Of a stretch of 64,000 bases of DNA, positions 22,350-34,032 are shown piece after piece (the stretch's first letter is position 1; each line of letters begins with the position of its first letter). The position numbers and the translations under genes are program-made. The notes under the pieces are model-generated. The model made no database searches and was not told the origin of the DNA. It saw only the letters and a list, made by a program, of their open reading frames with translations. The DNA comes from Davidsoniella eucalypti (Eukaryota > Ascomycota > Sordariomycetes > Microascales > Ceratocystidaceae): assembly GCA_004009845.1 (NCBI GenBank), contig RMBW01000110.1:1-64000 (forward strand), in the 5' to 3' direction.

Positions 22350-23934
22350 ACGGCAGAACGTGTTATATGTAGATCTTGAGAGGGTTTATAGTTGTTGTGA
22401 GGATTAGATCAGATGGTCTTTTTGTTCTTTTTTATTTTCCCATGTTTGTTTTTCTCCAGTTTTGATATTTTAGTCACTTTTAAGTATGTAGTCAGTTTTT
22501 AAATATATGCACTCAAGCTAAAGCACTTTACTTTGTGACTCCGATACTGTATAAAGTCGGCAATGTTGATTTCTTGTGTACTGTAGCACAAGGAAATGAT
22601 TCTATAAAAGGCACATATTTGTTGTCACTGGATAGGGTATTTCAGGGAATCATAGCAATTACTACAACAAATGGAAGCGCTGTTATATACCTTGCTGAAT
22701 TTCCTAAGATCCACGAATTTTAAGTTATGTACTTGTTTGTGACAGGGTGAAAGCTAGGCAACCAGGGTTGGTATTCAAACTTTCCATAAAGTACGATTCG
22801 TTAAGCATAGTCGCCTATTTCATTTTATCCCTTGAAACTATTTTATTCCATGTCAGTCATGAACCTCATGATCTGCCAAAGTCTCTAAGCCAATGAACTC
22901 ATCCCGCCCAATATAATTATTTTTAGTCAACAACATGTTGGCTTTAGTATCATGGTGCAGGGATAGTTTCGGACCCGATGGGGTTATTTCAACAGATGGG
23001 ACAACAATGCAGTGGTATCTTATTTGTGTAACTATTTGGGCTGCCAAGTAAATTATTCTGTGCCTAGCATTAGAGCCATCACGACAAAAATGCTTTTGGG
23101 ACATTTATATCTAGAAATAAAAACATAAAAAATTGGTTATAGTCTTCTATAGACTATTCCATATTTCACCTATCAAAGCCATCTTTGATGAATGAGTATC
23201 TAATGAAACTTGAGAAGTGACAGGTATAAGTGAATGAAAACATTGTATCGCTATGTTAGATGGCACCATGTCATGGTAAACCATTACCCTTTGCTATTAT
23301 TTATATTGATACAGCTTTTCTTGCCTGGTCAATATCATTATATCATATACATAGGTATACATTTTATAGTTTTAGTTGTACATATAAATAATTCGGGTTG
23401 GGTAAGATGGGATTGTATTTCGAAGGTACACTGCACCTTGCCTGTATCACTGCCTTGAATCTTTCTGGACTAACTACAAGACTGCTGGCTAATGATTTGA
23501 TGCAAGCTATATATAGATATAAGGGTTATATTTAATAGTTGTGAGGCCAATAGTTAATGTCTTATTGTTATAATTATATATTCATACCTATACGATCATG
23601 CTATCCAATTATTTGCCATAAACCTTGCACAATCTAGAGAAAACGCTATTGTCTGTTCTTGAGATGATAAAAGTTGAGATATATATGGATAAGTCACGAT
23701 GAACTCGGGTAAGGGTCAAATAGTCGCTGACGCGGTGTTAGGATGAAGATTAGGACATTTCTGAACCATGAATCAAAACCAAATGCTACCCAGTTTGTAT
23801 GATAGTATACCTATTGAATTTGTTAGCCACGACGGATCTCAAATGGGATACCAAGCTCATCTTACAGAATGTTATGAAGTATGGAGACTTGGTTATGATC
23901 ATCTGAATCAGTGTCTCTAGGTTGGTATATTTAT
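22350..23934. other. Spacer between copies 2 and 3
   Basis: This is AT-rich, with only short frames on both strands and no recognised motif. Bases 23790-23934 belong to the 3' region of copy 3, which shares AATTCAATAGGTAT and CATAACATTCTGTA (minus strand) with copy 4. Confidence 0.5.
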
Positions 23935-24090
23935 TTAACCAACGGGGTTCTTGCAGTCGGAGCATCTGCGGCCAGGGGCAACCCAGTTCTCAACACCGTT
24001 TTCAAGACAGGTAGGGCAGAGAATGCCAGGAATGTTGCCAAAGTTGGCAGTGGAGGACTTGGGTCCGTTGTCATTGTTGTGAGAGCACAT
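23935..24090 (-). CDS. 51-residue CPxC...CxxC small protein, copy 3
   Basis: This has the same 51-residue length and the same five cysteines as the other copies. The only protein change is at residues 5-8 (NNDN here against NDNN elsewhere), although the flanking DNA is the most diverged of the four. The frame stays open upstream of the ATG for another 26 codons, but that extension is not conserved in the other copies, so the start at 24090 is chosen. A leader with a CTAACAAG branch-like site and CAATAG acceptor, and a GTAAGC donor further up, hints at a 5' UTR intron in this copy. Confidence 0.8.
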   Translation of the reverse strand: MCSHNNDNGPKSSTANFGNIPGILCPTCLENGVENWVAPGRRCSDCKNPVG

Positions 24091-24300
24091 GTTTAGGCTA
24101 ATCTGCAGTTGATAAGCCAAAGGTCCTATTGAATAGCTTGTTAGAAATGATTGGGAAAAATAGGTCAAGTAATCATTGAAGGAGGCTTACAGAAAGTTGA
24201 TTGATGAATCCTGAAGATTGAAGAGAAGTGTGAAGAAGATTTTGATGTGTGGTAGGAAAAGAAAAGAAATGGATTGACTTCAAGAGTGCAGAGTGATGGG

Positions 24301-24365
24301 CTATTTATACTTTTCTTTCTAGTCATTGTTTACTCTACTGTGGAGAGCAATTTCTATATCAATGG
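24301..24365 (-). promoter_or_regulatory. Promoter of 51-residue gene, copy 3
   Basis: TATAAATAG lies at 24309-24301, 219 bases before the ATG. Upstream, CCATTGATATAGAAATTGCT (from 24365) corresponds to the element found in the other copies. The partner octamer CATCAATG is missing here. Confidence 0.6.
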
Positions 24366-26180
24366 CCATGTTTGTTTTGATTTTTTCCTACTCTTAGTGA
24401 AAGTGGTAATTACCTTGTGTCCAGATTATCTCAGTCTTTCCTATGGTAAATAAACAAACAACAATGAAAGTTTATGTCGTAAAAAACTGTAAATAATGAT
24501 GTTGTGTTGGAACATGAATAGGTTTGTTGTTGTTGATGTTGACAAAAAACAGTGATATTGATGTCAACAAAGAATCGACGAAAAAACAAACAAATTGATC
24601 ATAAGTAGTCATTAAAACCGAGAATTATCTAGTTAGTAGGTCGTGACTAGGACTTATCGCGGGGTTTAGATCAGGCTACTATATATGTTGACATTGTTTC
24701 GTGTATATCTGTGAGTTAGAATGCACACTGGAAGAACATAGGTAAGTGATTAGTTATTCATTCGAGTGTATGTTCTTGCACTAGTTAATTGCTATATATG
24801 CACACCTGTCATCATCAATGTGATCGTGCCAATCCCTACAAACACTTGTAACGACGCATCATTAAATTAAACTTCTAGTCCCTTTATTGCTATACAATCA
24901 TACGTTTTACACCTAGTAATCACTTACAAGTGTTCATTCATCTCTCAGATGCCATTATGGAACTAAGAAAGGAAACTCTTTGGATATGTATATTGATACC
25001 CCATGCTTCACAATCTCTCATTCCAATACCTGGTATACTGGGAATAGTATGTAGATGGGTTGTGTTTGATAAGAGGAGGGTACATAATGACTTAATGACT
25101 CATTATGTATATATGATGTTGTTTGTTGATATTTCATTATCATTATATATGTACAACGTATTATGACTAGCAACATTTTTAGAGCTACTGGCTTCTTGAT
25201 TCCCATGAACTGGTGTTAAAAGTCTGTGCATTACATACTGTAGTACATGTACATCTCGACCTTTCCGCTTACACGGTGTGATGTATACTAGGGTTGATCT
25301 TGTTTAGGGCTGATGAACATCATGTCATTAAATGATGTTTTCAGCTTGTCTGAGCACTGGTACCAGGGTGTGGCTCTAGAGACTGGTTAGCCAAAGTAGG
25401 CGTGTGTATATACAATAATAGAAACATTCTAGAATATAAAAGAACGGAGTATCTGATTAGCTTACGATGATGTTTCAATTCAAGATAACAGGAGGCATAT
25501 GCTGGTTCTATAATAACAACTCTTCTTTTAAATAAAAATGAAAAGAATAACCTCTAGTGCATGATTCGACGACAACAGAAAGTCAAAGTTCAGATTAGCA
25601 CTGCTAGTAGATCTTGACAAATTTACTTCATTGATATAGCAAATATATAACAAAACACCCCTATTATGTTAAAAGAGATATTGGCTTACCAAACAACATA
25701 CATAAGGGTGAGCAACAGCGTTAGTTTAGTCGTGTACTTTCCCACCAGCACAAATATATTACTGAAAAATCAGACATAACACTCTGAATTGACTAGGATA
25801 TTGGGAACATACACTCAAGATAACTCTACTTCCGTTTCATACATTAGAGGGCTGTGTCCATCTTATTGCACATATCACACCGTCTTTTCTTTGTTTTGGG
25901 CTTACACTAGTTACCACTATCGTGATAGAGGGATATTATAGATAGAAGACGCCTTGCCTTACAATATGTGCTTTTAGATCCGTAAGTTGATTATGTACAG
26001 TATGAGATTCAAAACGAAAAAAAGGCTATTGAGGTGAGTAAATATATATTTAATAGCTAACTACTTAAAAATCACTAAAACTAGACCTGGTGCAAAATAA
26101 ACAAGACTAACAACAACAAGAGCAAGAAAATAGCCCTTTAACACGCAGTCTATCACAAAAGCTTTAGACCTTTCAAAGAA
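24366..26180. other. Spacer between copies 3 and 4
   Basis: Near 24480-24600 there is weak similarity to the region upstream of copy 4 (runs of GTTGTTGTTGA and GTCAACAAAGAAT). The rest is AT-rich with no frame longer than about 80 codons and no recognised product. Bases 26040-26180 are the T-rich 3' end of copy 4. Confidence 0.5.
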
Positions 26181-26370
26181 CTACAGGTAATACAATGTTA
26201 CAGTATTACATGGAAATAACGTTGATGTATATCAATGAATGGACCAAAGGGAACTCTAAGAAGAGCCCACCTTTGTGATAGCTGGAGTGTTGACAAGACA
26301 ACTGATTGGGACATGTATAACTCGGAGATCAATGACAAACACCTTGGAAGCATTTTGTATGGTGACATAC
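26181..26370 (-). other. Candidate 3' UTR intron of copy 4
   Basis: On the minus strand GTATGTCACC begins at 26370 and ACCTGTAG ends at 26181. The borders match those of copy 2, and a TGTAAC branch-like site lies about 20 bases before the acceptor. Splicing is inferred only. Confidence 0.4.
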
Positions 26371-26507
26371 CTATTGAATTTGGTATCCAGGGACAAGACA
26401 AAAAAGGATACCGATGCTATGATACAGAATGTTATTGAGGCAATGCCATGATCACCAGACTCGCTGTCTCCCACAAAAGAGATTGTGTAGGGTCTAGGTT
26501 GGTATAT

Positions 26508-26663
26508 TTAACCAACAGGGTTCTTGCAATCAGAGCATCTGCGACCAGGGGCAACCCAGTTCTCAACACCATTTTCAAGACAGGTAGGGCAGAGAATGCC
26601 AGGAATGTTGCCAAAGTTGGCAGTGGAGGACTTGGGTCCGTTGTTATCATTGTGGGAGCACAT
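26508..26663 (-). CDS. 51-residue CPxC...CxxC small protein, copy 4
   Basis: The protein is identical to copies 1 and 2. The DNA differs from both by silent changes only, for example AAT for Asn5 and AAC for Asn8. The cysteine pairs at 25/28 and 43/46 are intact. The gene ends in GGTTAA as in every copy, and the ATG lies 207 bases after the TATA box. Function is unknown. Confidence 0.85.
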   Translation of the reverse strand: MCSHNDNNGPKSSTANFGNIPGILCPTCLENGVENWVAPGRRCSDCKNPVG

Positions 26664-26861
26664 GTTGGGCTAATCTATGATTGATGAGCAAAAGGGTCTG
26701 TAGTATAGACTGTTAAAGATGATCAAGACAGAAGGTAAACTAAGTCTTGAAGGAGGCTTGTAGAACGTTGAGTGAAGAGATGAGTGAAGAACAGTGTTGT
26801 TGTTGATGAGTGATGGGGATGGAAGCGAAATATATTGACTTCAAGAGGGGGGACTGATGGC

Positions 26862-26944
26862 CTTTTTATACTTTTCCACCTAGTCCTGTTGTAGTGAGTA
26901 GTTTCTACATCAATGGCTGGTTGTCTTCATCGTGTTCATTGATG
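26862..26944 (-). promoter_or_regulatory. Promoter of 51-residue gene, copy 4
   Basis: TATAAAAAG is at 26870-26862 on the minus strand. The inverted octamers lie at 26944-26937 and 26915-26908, with the same 29-base spacing as in copies 1 and 2. Confidence 0.7.
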
Positions 26945-27039
26945 GGAATTGTAATAGGCTTTGAACCGGATCGTGTTTAACTTCCATACTCTAAATAAAC
27001 AAAGAACGATCTAAGTCTATGAATATACTTTAATGAGAA

Positions 27040-27177
27040 ATGAATAGTGATGCTGATTTTGACATAGAACCTAGTGAAAATATGGATAAAGAATCAGTGA
27101 CGGCGATGTTGACAAAGAAAATATTGATCAAAAATGACGTTGTTGTTGACAAAGGAAACAAGCAGACTGTTCAATAG
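27040..27177 (+). CDS. Doubtful divergent small ORF (45 residues)
   Basis: This is the counterpart of the frame at 831-1046, starting MNSDADFD and ending at TAG where copy 1 has TGG. It lies head to head with copy 4 of the small gene. Two of the three differences noted from copy 1 change the protein (Asn to Asp, and the stop), so coding is not supported. Confidence 0.15.
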   Translation: MNSDADFDIEPSENMDKESVTAMLTKKILIKNDVVVDKGNKQTVQ

Positions 27178-27775
27178 GGGAGTTTATACTTCATTCACCA
27201 TCCGGTCTGAGTGGGAACTAGAGCTATACTTGTCAATGTGGTTGTTAATTTCTTAGACAGTTGACTCTTGTAGGCCATAACTACTAAAAGATTAAACCTA
27301 TATTTTGTATAGCAGCTGAAGCTAATTGTCCTGAAACGAAAATTTCGATTGGTCGTCTAGGCTATCTGAATGCGTCAAACAGTAGAAAGGGCCTATTTGA
27401 TAGGCCATATCTCTAGGTTCTACAGTATTGATATAGCTTCTACTACCGCTTTGAACCGAAGCCTCCTTATCTATATTAATATTTGTATTTCATTCTTTGT
27501 GACTGCTTGATCGTGAACCCGAAGAAAGAAAATGGGTTATCTGCGCTACTATACGTATATTGAATAAAGTTCATATGTCAAAGAATCGCCGCCAAGCAAA
27601 ATATACAGCGTAATTCTATAGAAACGATACAGATATAATTAAAAGTATGAGAGAAATATATTTCAAGATTAGAGTAGGGTGGAAGTTGGAGTTTGTTGTA
27701 AAAGTCGGATCGTATCAAATACCACTTAATGAGAGACACTGTTGATCAAGATCGAAGTCGGACCTAACAGTTCTC

Positions 27776-28477
27776 AAGATAGCTAGCTGTTTAGATGTAA
27801 GTAAGGTGAAATGATTGTCGTGTTCATCAAGATTCGCTTAAAGGCTGATATCCAAGGCCTGTTTTGCGGATGATGACACCATATACTCTTTATTTGCACA
27901 GATCGCATGAGCATTAGCTTCAGAAACCAACACCAGTTTCTATAATTTACATGCTTATTAATATTATGACAAGGTGAATAGGCAACCTTTCCAACCAGGG
28001 CCTGACACAGCCGAATGCCAAAGAACGACTGTATTTGTTCTGGGTAACCGCCCAGAGATCTCCAACCATCTATGCCTACAACCTTTAACGACTCGAACTC
28101 CCACTGAGGAAATTCGCTTCTCTCTTTTAGAGAAGCGTGTTGGAACAATGGACTCTACTGCTTATGTAGAAAGGTGGTGGTGAATTGTTCGGGGGCAGGT
28201 GAGGAGGGGAATATTAGGGAAAGCGAGCTAGCTAGCTTGTTTTTGGGGCACGAAGATGAAGGCTTGTTAGCAATGTCACGCTTCTACATATTTTGGTCCC
28301 TTGTTTGTACGACTCGATTGGAGAGAAAGCGAGAGCCGAGTGAGGATGTCAAGGTAGCATGTGATATAGTATGTATAGATCCCGTGAAAGTACTATGGCG
28401 CCAGACGGGGATACAGAAGATAGATGGATCGAGTTTATAACCCTAACACTGGCGATAATGTGTGATACCAAGTACAT
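27776..28477. other. Spacer at the right edge of the island
   Basis: A minus-strand frame at 28148-27783 contains the protein-like stretch EFPQWEFESLKVVGIDGWRS but has no family match and degenerates towards its end. It could be a gene fragment. The last 200 bases probably include the 3' UTR of the FAD oxidoreductase gene. Confidence 0.4.
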
Positions 28478-29768
28478 CTAGATAAAGGAGGCTATCTTGG
28501 AAATCTCGGCGCTGAGTGGCCGCCCTTGAATGAGCTCTGACATGACAATACCAGTTCCCAAGCTCATCGTGATACCCCAGGGCCCATGCCCCGTTGCCAT
28601 GAAGACACCGCCGTCCGCACCTATCTTCGTCATAACTCTAGGACCAAGCCTCTCATCTTCGATCCGTCCCATCAATGGTGCCCCAGACTCAGTGACCGGG
28701 CGGAAGCACAGAGCCTCGCGTACAATCTCTCTGTCACCGGTAATCAGCGCTCTTGCCGCCTCTCGTAGCTTTGCTATCTGCTGTTCTGAATCCACCTTGC
28801 CTGTTGGTAGCTCCGGAAGAGGAACTTCGGGGTTTAGACCGCCCATCCATAGGCGGCCTTCGGAAGGATCAGAAGACACTTCGCCAATGGGCGCGCGCGT
28901 GAAGAATTCTGGCGCGAAGCCGGGGTGCGTAGAGTTGAATGTTGCCCACATGTCACCGGGCGTTACGGTGTGCTTGAGGACGATGGAGTAGCCGGCCATG
29001 TGTAGGATATTGGGCAAGACGGGGGCCTCCGGGAAGAGCGTGCTGAAAACCTGTGGCGTCCAGCAGCCGGCAGCAAGTACTATGCGAGGGCTGGGTATGG
29101 TTTCTGTGGCGCCGGCCGAGTTTCGAATCTGGACTCCGGTGATGGTGCCGTCAGGGTCCGAGGCAAGGCCTGTGGCATGGGCGGGATGGTGTAACTTGAC
29201 GCCCCAAGCCTGGCACTCGGCGAGAAGAAATCGACAGAGCTCCCGAGGTTCACTAGATTGTAGTCAGCAGATAGAATCTGCAGCATGTTTAGTCTTAAGA
29301 AGACACTCACACTTGCGCAGTGTGCCCCGGGGTGCTAATGGCCTGGATAGCATGGCTCTCCTCCGTCTTCAGCCACGCCGGCTGATCGTGTGCCGCATCC
29401 CCGACAGAAAGAGCTGCCCTGGCACGACTTGACGACTGGAACAGCCAATCAAAGCCACCCATGCCACCGTTCTCGAGCTTCTCTGCTGAATGACTAATTG
29501 TTTTGTTTTTCGCGTAGGCCCATTTTCGCGAACCATTATGAGCTGCTGCCAGCCGTTCATGTTCGTCGAAGCTTAGCGCGGCGAGACTGGAAGTTTCATC
29601 GCCGAACCAGTCACGGGCAAGGAATCCTCCTGCAAAGCCAGAAGCAGAGAGGAAGAGCTCGGGTGTGGCTTCGATTATGTGGATAGTGGAAGGGTGTTGG
29701 TGCTGAGACAGATAGTACGCGATGGAGACACCGATGATGCCACCGCCGATGATGGTAGTTTCTGTCAT
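28478..29768 (-). CDS. DAO-family FAD-dependent oxidoreductase
   Basis: Two exons (29768-29311 and 29252-28478) join across a 58-nt intron to give 410 residues; the join restores TAQVEPREL, typical of this family. The Rossmann FAD-binding start is TTIIGGGIIGVSIAYYLS at residues 3-20. The C-terminal FAD contacts include FRPVTESGAPLMGRI and the Gly-rich ATGHGPWGITMSLGTG. The family oxidises amines or amino acids; fungal relatives include Tda3-like proteins implicated in endosome-to-Golgi traffic. An upstream in-frame ATG at 29795 would add nine residues (MNSAFSVTT), but the downstream ATG places the nucleotide-binding strand as usual. The substrate is not predictable. Confidence 0.88.
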
Positions 29769-30408
29769 GGTCGTAACTGAGAAGGCGCTATTCAATCCAG
29801 GCTAACCGGTGGTATCGGAACAGAAAGAGTTGGGCGGCGATAACTGGACGACTTTTCCGAGGGAAAGAAACGCCGAGCTGTCAGACCTTGGCGAAGACTG
29901 GAAATAGTTTGACATCAGTGTGACAACATGTTATAGTTCAACTTTATCTGGAAAGAAGACGAATGAAACGGTGACTACGTAATACATATATGTACGGATA
30001 TGTTGTCAGAGGGTAGTAGAAGAGGAAGCCATATTTGTATTTGTTATTATTAACGAGCGCGGGAAGAGGAAGCCATAGCCGCGATGGTGGCTTGTGGGTT
30101 CATGTCTAGTCATGCTTAAGTGCTTTGTTGTTAAGGGTTTTAAGGGTATTATTATAAGGGCATTATTTGAGCTGCTTGATACAGATATGTAACTAACCTT
30201 TTATTGTTACAAAAAAGACAGATATGGAGAGGATTTCATCGTAGCCATTACCCCCACTAAGTTGCCGTCTTAGTAATCTGGACCATGGCGATGTAGCATG
30301 GAAAGCTAAAAAAGCTAAAGCTACTACAACTATACCGAACTATCCACACTCACCTCCACACTTCACTAGACAGCTCTTGATCCCTTATTTTCACAACATC
30401 ACGCTTTC
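29769..30408. other. Shared divergent promoter region
   Basis: This region lies between the divergent oxidoreductase and reductase genes. It holds AT-rich sequence and CAC- and CAA-rich leader sequence just before 30409. No motif is clear. Confidence 0.5.
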
Positions 30409-31411
30409 ATGTCTAAGAGAATCCTCGTTACCGGCGCTAGCCGCGGAATCGGCCTCAGCATTGCCAACTCGCTCATTGCTAATGGACACAAGGTCATCCT
30501 TACTGCTCGTAGCGATACCGAGTTGGCCAAGCTCAAGACGGCACACCCCGACCAGGTTGCCTATCTGACTGGTGACATGGCTGACTTCTCTGTGCGTACT
30601 GTTTATCTCTCTTTATCACTTCATGCTCGACTCTTGAAAAACAGAATACTGATAGATACGGTTAGATCTCAGACCGGCTGGTAGCATTAGCCGTCTCGAC
30701 TTTCGGAGGTCTGGACGGTGTCGTCGTCAATCATGGCGTGTTAGAGCCTGTGCGTAGACTGGCGGATGCTCCCATCGACGAGTGGAAGTCTCTGTACGAC
30801 ATTAATCTTTTCAGTGGCGTCGCTCTGGTAAGCCAATTCACTTACGCCCTCATTTTCCCCTTCGATAATAGAAAAGTGACTTGCACGAGATATATATTCT
30901 GACTTAAGCGATGATAGGCCAAAGCTGCTATCCCTGAGATGCGCAAGTCCAAGGGCATGTTCTTGTGGATATCATCCGGCGCTGCCACCAACAAATATAT
31001 CAGCTGGGGTGCCTACGGATCGTCCAAGGCTGCGTTGAACTCTGTCTCATACCATCTGTCAGCCGAGGAGCCAGACATCATCAGCTTTGCTCTGGCGCCA
31101 GGCGTCGTGGCAACTGACATGCAGGCGCTAATCCGTGGACTAGATCAGATGGACAAGGCTCAACACGAGCGGTTTTTGGACTTGCATGCTACGGATAAAT
31201 TGCTGAAGCCCGAGTGGGTGGGCAAGGTCGTGGCAAACATTGTCACGAAGCAGGATAAAGAGCTGAGTGGAAAGACACTGCGGTACGTTTCTTCTTTCTA
31301 TTGCTATATACAAAGTCTATATTTTTTCGATGATATTAAGCCTATCAAAGCCACTAACATTGCCGTACGTACAGTGTCACCGACTCTGTCTTGGCTTCGT
31401 ATGCTGAATAA
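30409..31411 (+). CDS. Short-chain dehydrogenase/reductase, Irc24 (benzil reductase)-like
   Basis: Four exons (30409-30591, 30666-30827, 30918-31282, 31375-31411) give 248 residues, the usual SDR length. The NADP-binding motif is TGASRGIG (8-15). The NAG-like motif is NHG. The catalytic serine is in SSGAA, and the YxxxK pair is in AYGSSKAALN. The sequence VLEPVRRLADAPIDEW and the ending LRVTDSVLASY resemble yeast Irc24/YIR036C and its neighbour YIR035C, which reduce dicarbonyls such as benzil. The last exon codes only 11 complete codons and was found by matching the phase after TLR. The product is probably a cytosolic NADPH-dependent carbonyl reductase; the natural substrate is unknown. Confidence 0.9.
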
Positions 31412-32979
31412 CCACAAAGTAGATACTAGAATAAAGGTGCTTTACCCTATGTTAGCTTACAGTACACAGGTTACACATGTTGAACGTGATGATAAGAGTT
31501 ATGGGTTTTAGGTCAGGCGAAAGATGAAAAGAATGGTTATTCCACATTGAGAATTCGGAAAGCACGAATGTTGTTTTTGCATCATAGAAGATAAAGAGAA
31601 TTAAGTTTGTGAAGTGGACGAGACATACTCTATGTTTAGGTTTGGCTACGAGCTAGCTATCCACCCCGTGGTCTCCTAAAACTGCCCGTCTTTCGTGGGA
31701 CAGCACCGTCCTGCTTTGTTTTCTACGATAGTGTATACTGTTGACAATCTGAAACAAAGCATGTTAGCAATGAGGCTCACGACATGAGTTCGTCGGTGTT
31801 ACAAAGTGTAATTGAGTGGAAAGGGATCAGAAACGTCGTTTGGCATAGACAAGTCAATCAGCATTGAGGCAGAAACCTCCATAAGCCTGGGGCGACAACT
31901 TATTCATCATAGAAAAGGAAGAGATAGAAAGAAATGTAGGAAGATATCGAAAGATATGACTTACCATGGAGAATCAGGAGGGAAAGACACCTGGCGGCTG
32001 AAAACTGACGGGAATGGTCAGAAGCGTGAATGTAAGTAAGCCTTTGAGTATCATGTTTATCCTGTTCAAGAGCAAATTAATGCCTCAAAGAAGCAAAAAC
32101 ACGCGCCAGAGCCTTTCCCCCTCGTGTCCTCTACCGAGAGCGTTGGAAGATTTGATAAAGAAGAAAGGGAGAAGAAAGGAAAGAATAATTTGTTTCTGGA
32201 TGATGAAGCTCTTATTTATGGTGTCGAATTTTTTTTGAAGAGCCCCACTAATGTTGCTTATCACGCTTAGGCTAAGTCGATAAGAGATCCTCTTTGGCTA
32301 TTTTTCTTTTTTTTTTTTTTTTTTTTTTTTTTTTCGCGGCGCGTTTGATTTTGCGCGTTGGACACTCCGTTCTGTAATTGTAGTTTGTTTGTTGACATAT
32401 GCAGATGCAATGCTGCAACTAGCCAAACGGCTTACGCTGGTGCTTTAGAAGATGGAAAAGTGCTGGCTTGACAATCTGGCGTATGCACACAATATGTAAC
32501 TTCAATTTGCTACCAGTCATAAGATGAGGAAACACTTTTTGGTATCAGCCACATTGTTCATGCAAATGTGGCGTAAACAATGTGGCTTACTGAGCTCTTG
32601 AGAACCCTTGACTTTGCAATCCTGGCTATCAAAACAGAAAAGGCGTTGTAGCTGTTAAAACTATACATAAAAGACTGGCCTCTCCCCACTCCAAATGAGG
32701 CCGATTTTTTTCTGGCCAATGTACCATTGTATCGACCTGCCTATATCATTTCGCAATTGCAATTGCAATTGCCTACACTGTAGTAAACAGTGTACTGGAG
32801 CCTTTTTTCCATTATTTTGAAAAACTTAATTAAGCATTTCCTTTTTTCTTGATAATTCAAATCACCATCTACATACAAGGACTATTCATCCTGCCCCATC
32901 TTCAGACTCAATCTTTGTTGTCTTTCTTTTATCGTGCCTATTCTATTTCTGCCCCAGTGTTTAGTAACTATAGGCTACT
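31412..32979. other. Spacer with long T run
   Basis: There are no recognisable genes. A pure run of 28 T lies at about 32307-32334, directly before CGCGGCGCG. A GCAATT tandem lies near 32755-32772. The last 100 bases, rich in TC, are the likely leader of the NC2-beta gene. Confidence 0.5.
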
Positions 32980-34032
32980 ATGTCTGATCATGAATTTGGC
33001 AGTAAGTACAACACTTTAAACCACTGAAATGCGCATATTTTTATTATCTCTGCTAGCTGTTATGTTGCAACAAATACTTCTACAAGACCAAAGTCACTTT
33101 TGCATCATTTTTGGTCCAGTACATTATTGAATCTTCTAGTAAGATTCCCGAAAGACTATCTAAAATTAGATGAAGTAATTCTAGTCGTCTGAAAGTATAT
33201 AAAATGGACTGAGCTGAAGGCTCACACATAGATATTAGCCTGTCTTTGTTGGGAGTTTGTATTAAAGGCTAGCTATAAAGTCTCATATATATATAAGATT
33301 GGCTTGCTTTGAGAGATATTTTTTCATTGAGTTGGTCTTTGATAAGAAGTCAATGGAAGACTTCATTGCTAGCTCTTCAAGTCTTTCATGCATACTACTA
33401 TATAACAAACGAACAGCACTCATGTACAAAACTAAACACAAAAGTCGGAAAGACGAACCAAAAAAAACAACAAATACTTACATATATTCTAACATGACAT
33501 GCTACACAGATAACGATGACCTGAGTCTTCCAAAGGCCACGGTCCAGAAAATCGTGAGTGAGATTCTGCCTCCTTCAACGGGCATGTCGTTCGCCAAAGA
33601 AACTCGTGACCTTCTCATAGAGTGCTGCGTGGAATTCATCACGCTTATCTCCTCTGAAGCGAACGAGATTTCAGAGAAGGAGGCGAAGAAGACAATCGCT
33701 TGCGACCACATCACCAAGGCTCTGGAGCAGCTGGGCTTCTCAGACTACGTCCCAGCTGTGCTAGAAGCAGCCAACGAGCACAAGGAAGTACAAAAGGTAT
33801 GTTGATATCTCGCTGTTTCTTTCTAGTGATCCTTAGAATACCTATAGATCGTGATCTCGGGGACATGTTCTAGCTTGTTCGTGAAATTAATGCCGTTACT
33901 AACGTGGAAATCTACTTTGTATAGGGCCGTGAAAAGAAGGGCAGTAAACTGGCCTCTAGCGGTCTTTCGATGGAGGAGTTGGAGAGAATACAAGCAGAGC
34001 AGTTTGCTGCGGCTGCGGCTAGACACATTTGA
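32980..34032 (+). CDS. NC2-beta (Dr1), negative cofactor 2 histone-fold subunit
   Basis: Three exons (32980-33001, 33510-33796, 33925-34032) give 138 residues. The first exon codes only MSDHEFG plus one base. Splicing to CACAG at 33509 yields MSDHEFGN-NDDLSLPKATVQ, the standard start of Dr1/NC2-beta proteins. The histone fold covers about 11-95 (KATVQKIVSEILPP, FAKETRDLLIECCVEFITLI, AKKTIACDHITKALEQLGF). With NC2-alpha it binds TBP on DNA and blocks TFIIA and TFIIB. Exon 3 ends in the Q- and A-rich helix EQFAAAAARHI. Without splicing, an in-frame ATG at 33494 lies inside the first intron and gives a false start. Confidence 0.93.

Larger units (their letters stand above)
26430..27775 (-). repeat. 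Duplicated unit, copy 4 (inverted)
   Basis: This is an inverted, nearly identical copy of about 300-1640, with scattered substitutions such as CCAGCCATTGATGTAGAAAC against AAAT in copy 1. High identity over 1.3 kb, including non-coding parts, means recent duplication or ongoing gene conversion across 25 kb. Confidence 0.85.

Noticed and set aside
32307..32334. 28-base T run as RNA polymerase III terminator
   Set aside because: No tRNA-like or box A/B sequence lies upstream, and similar long T runs occur elsewhere in the spacers.
33299..33805. 168-codon unspliced frame as NC2-beta start
   Set aside because: Its first 70 codons lie in the first intron. Splicing from 33001 to 33510 restores the standard NC2-beta N-terminus.
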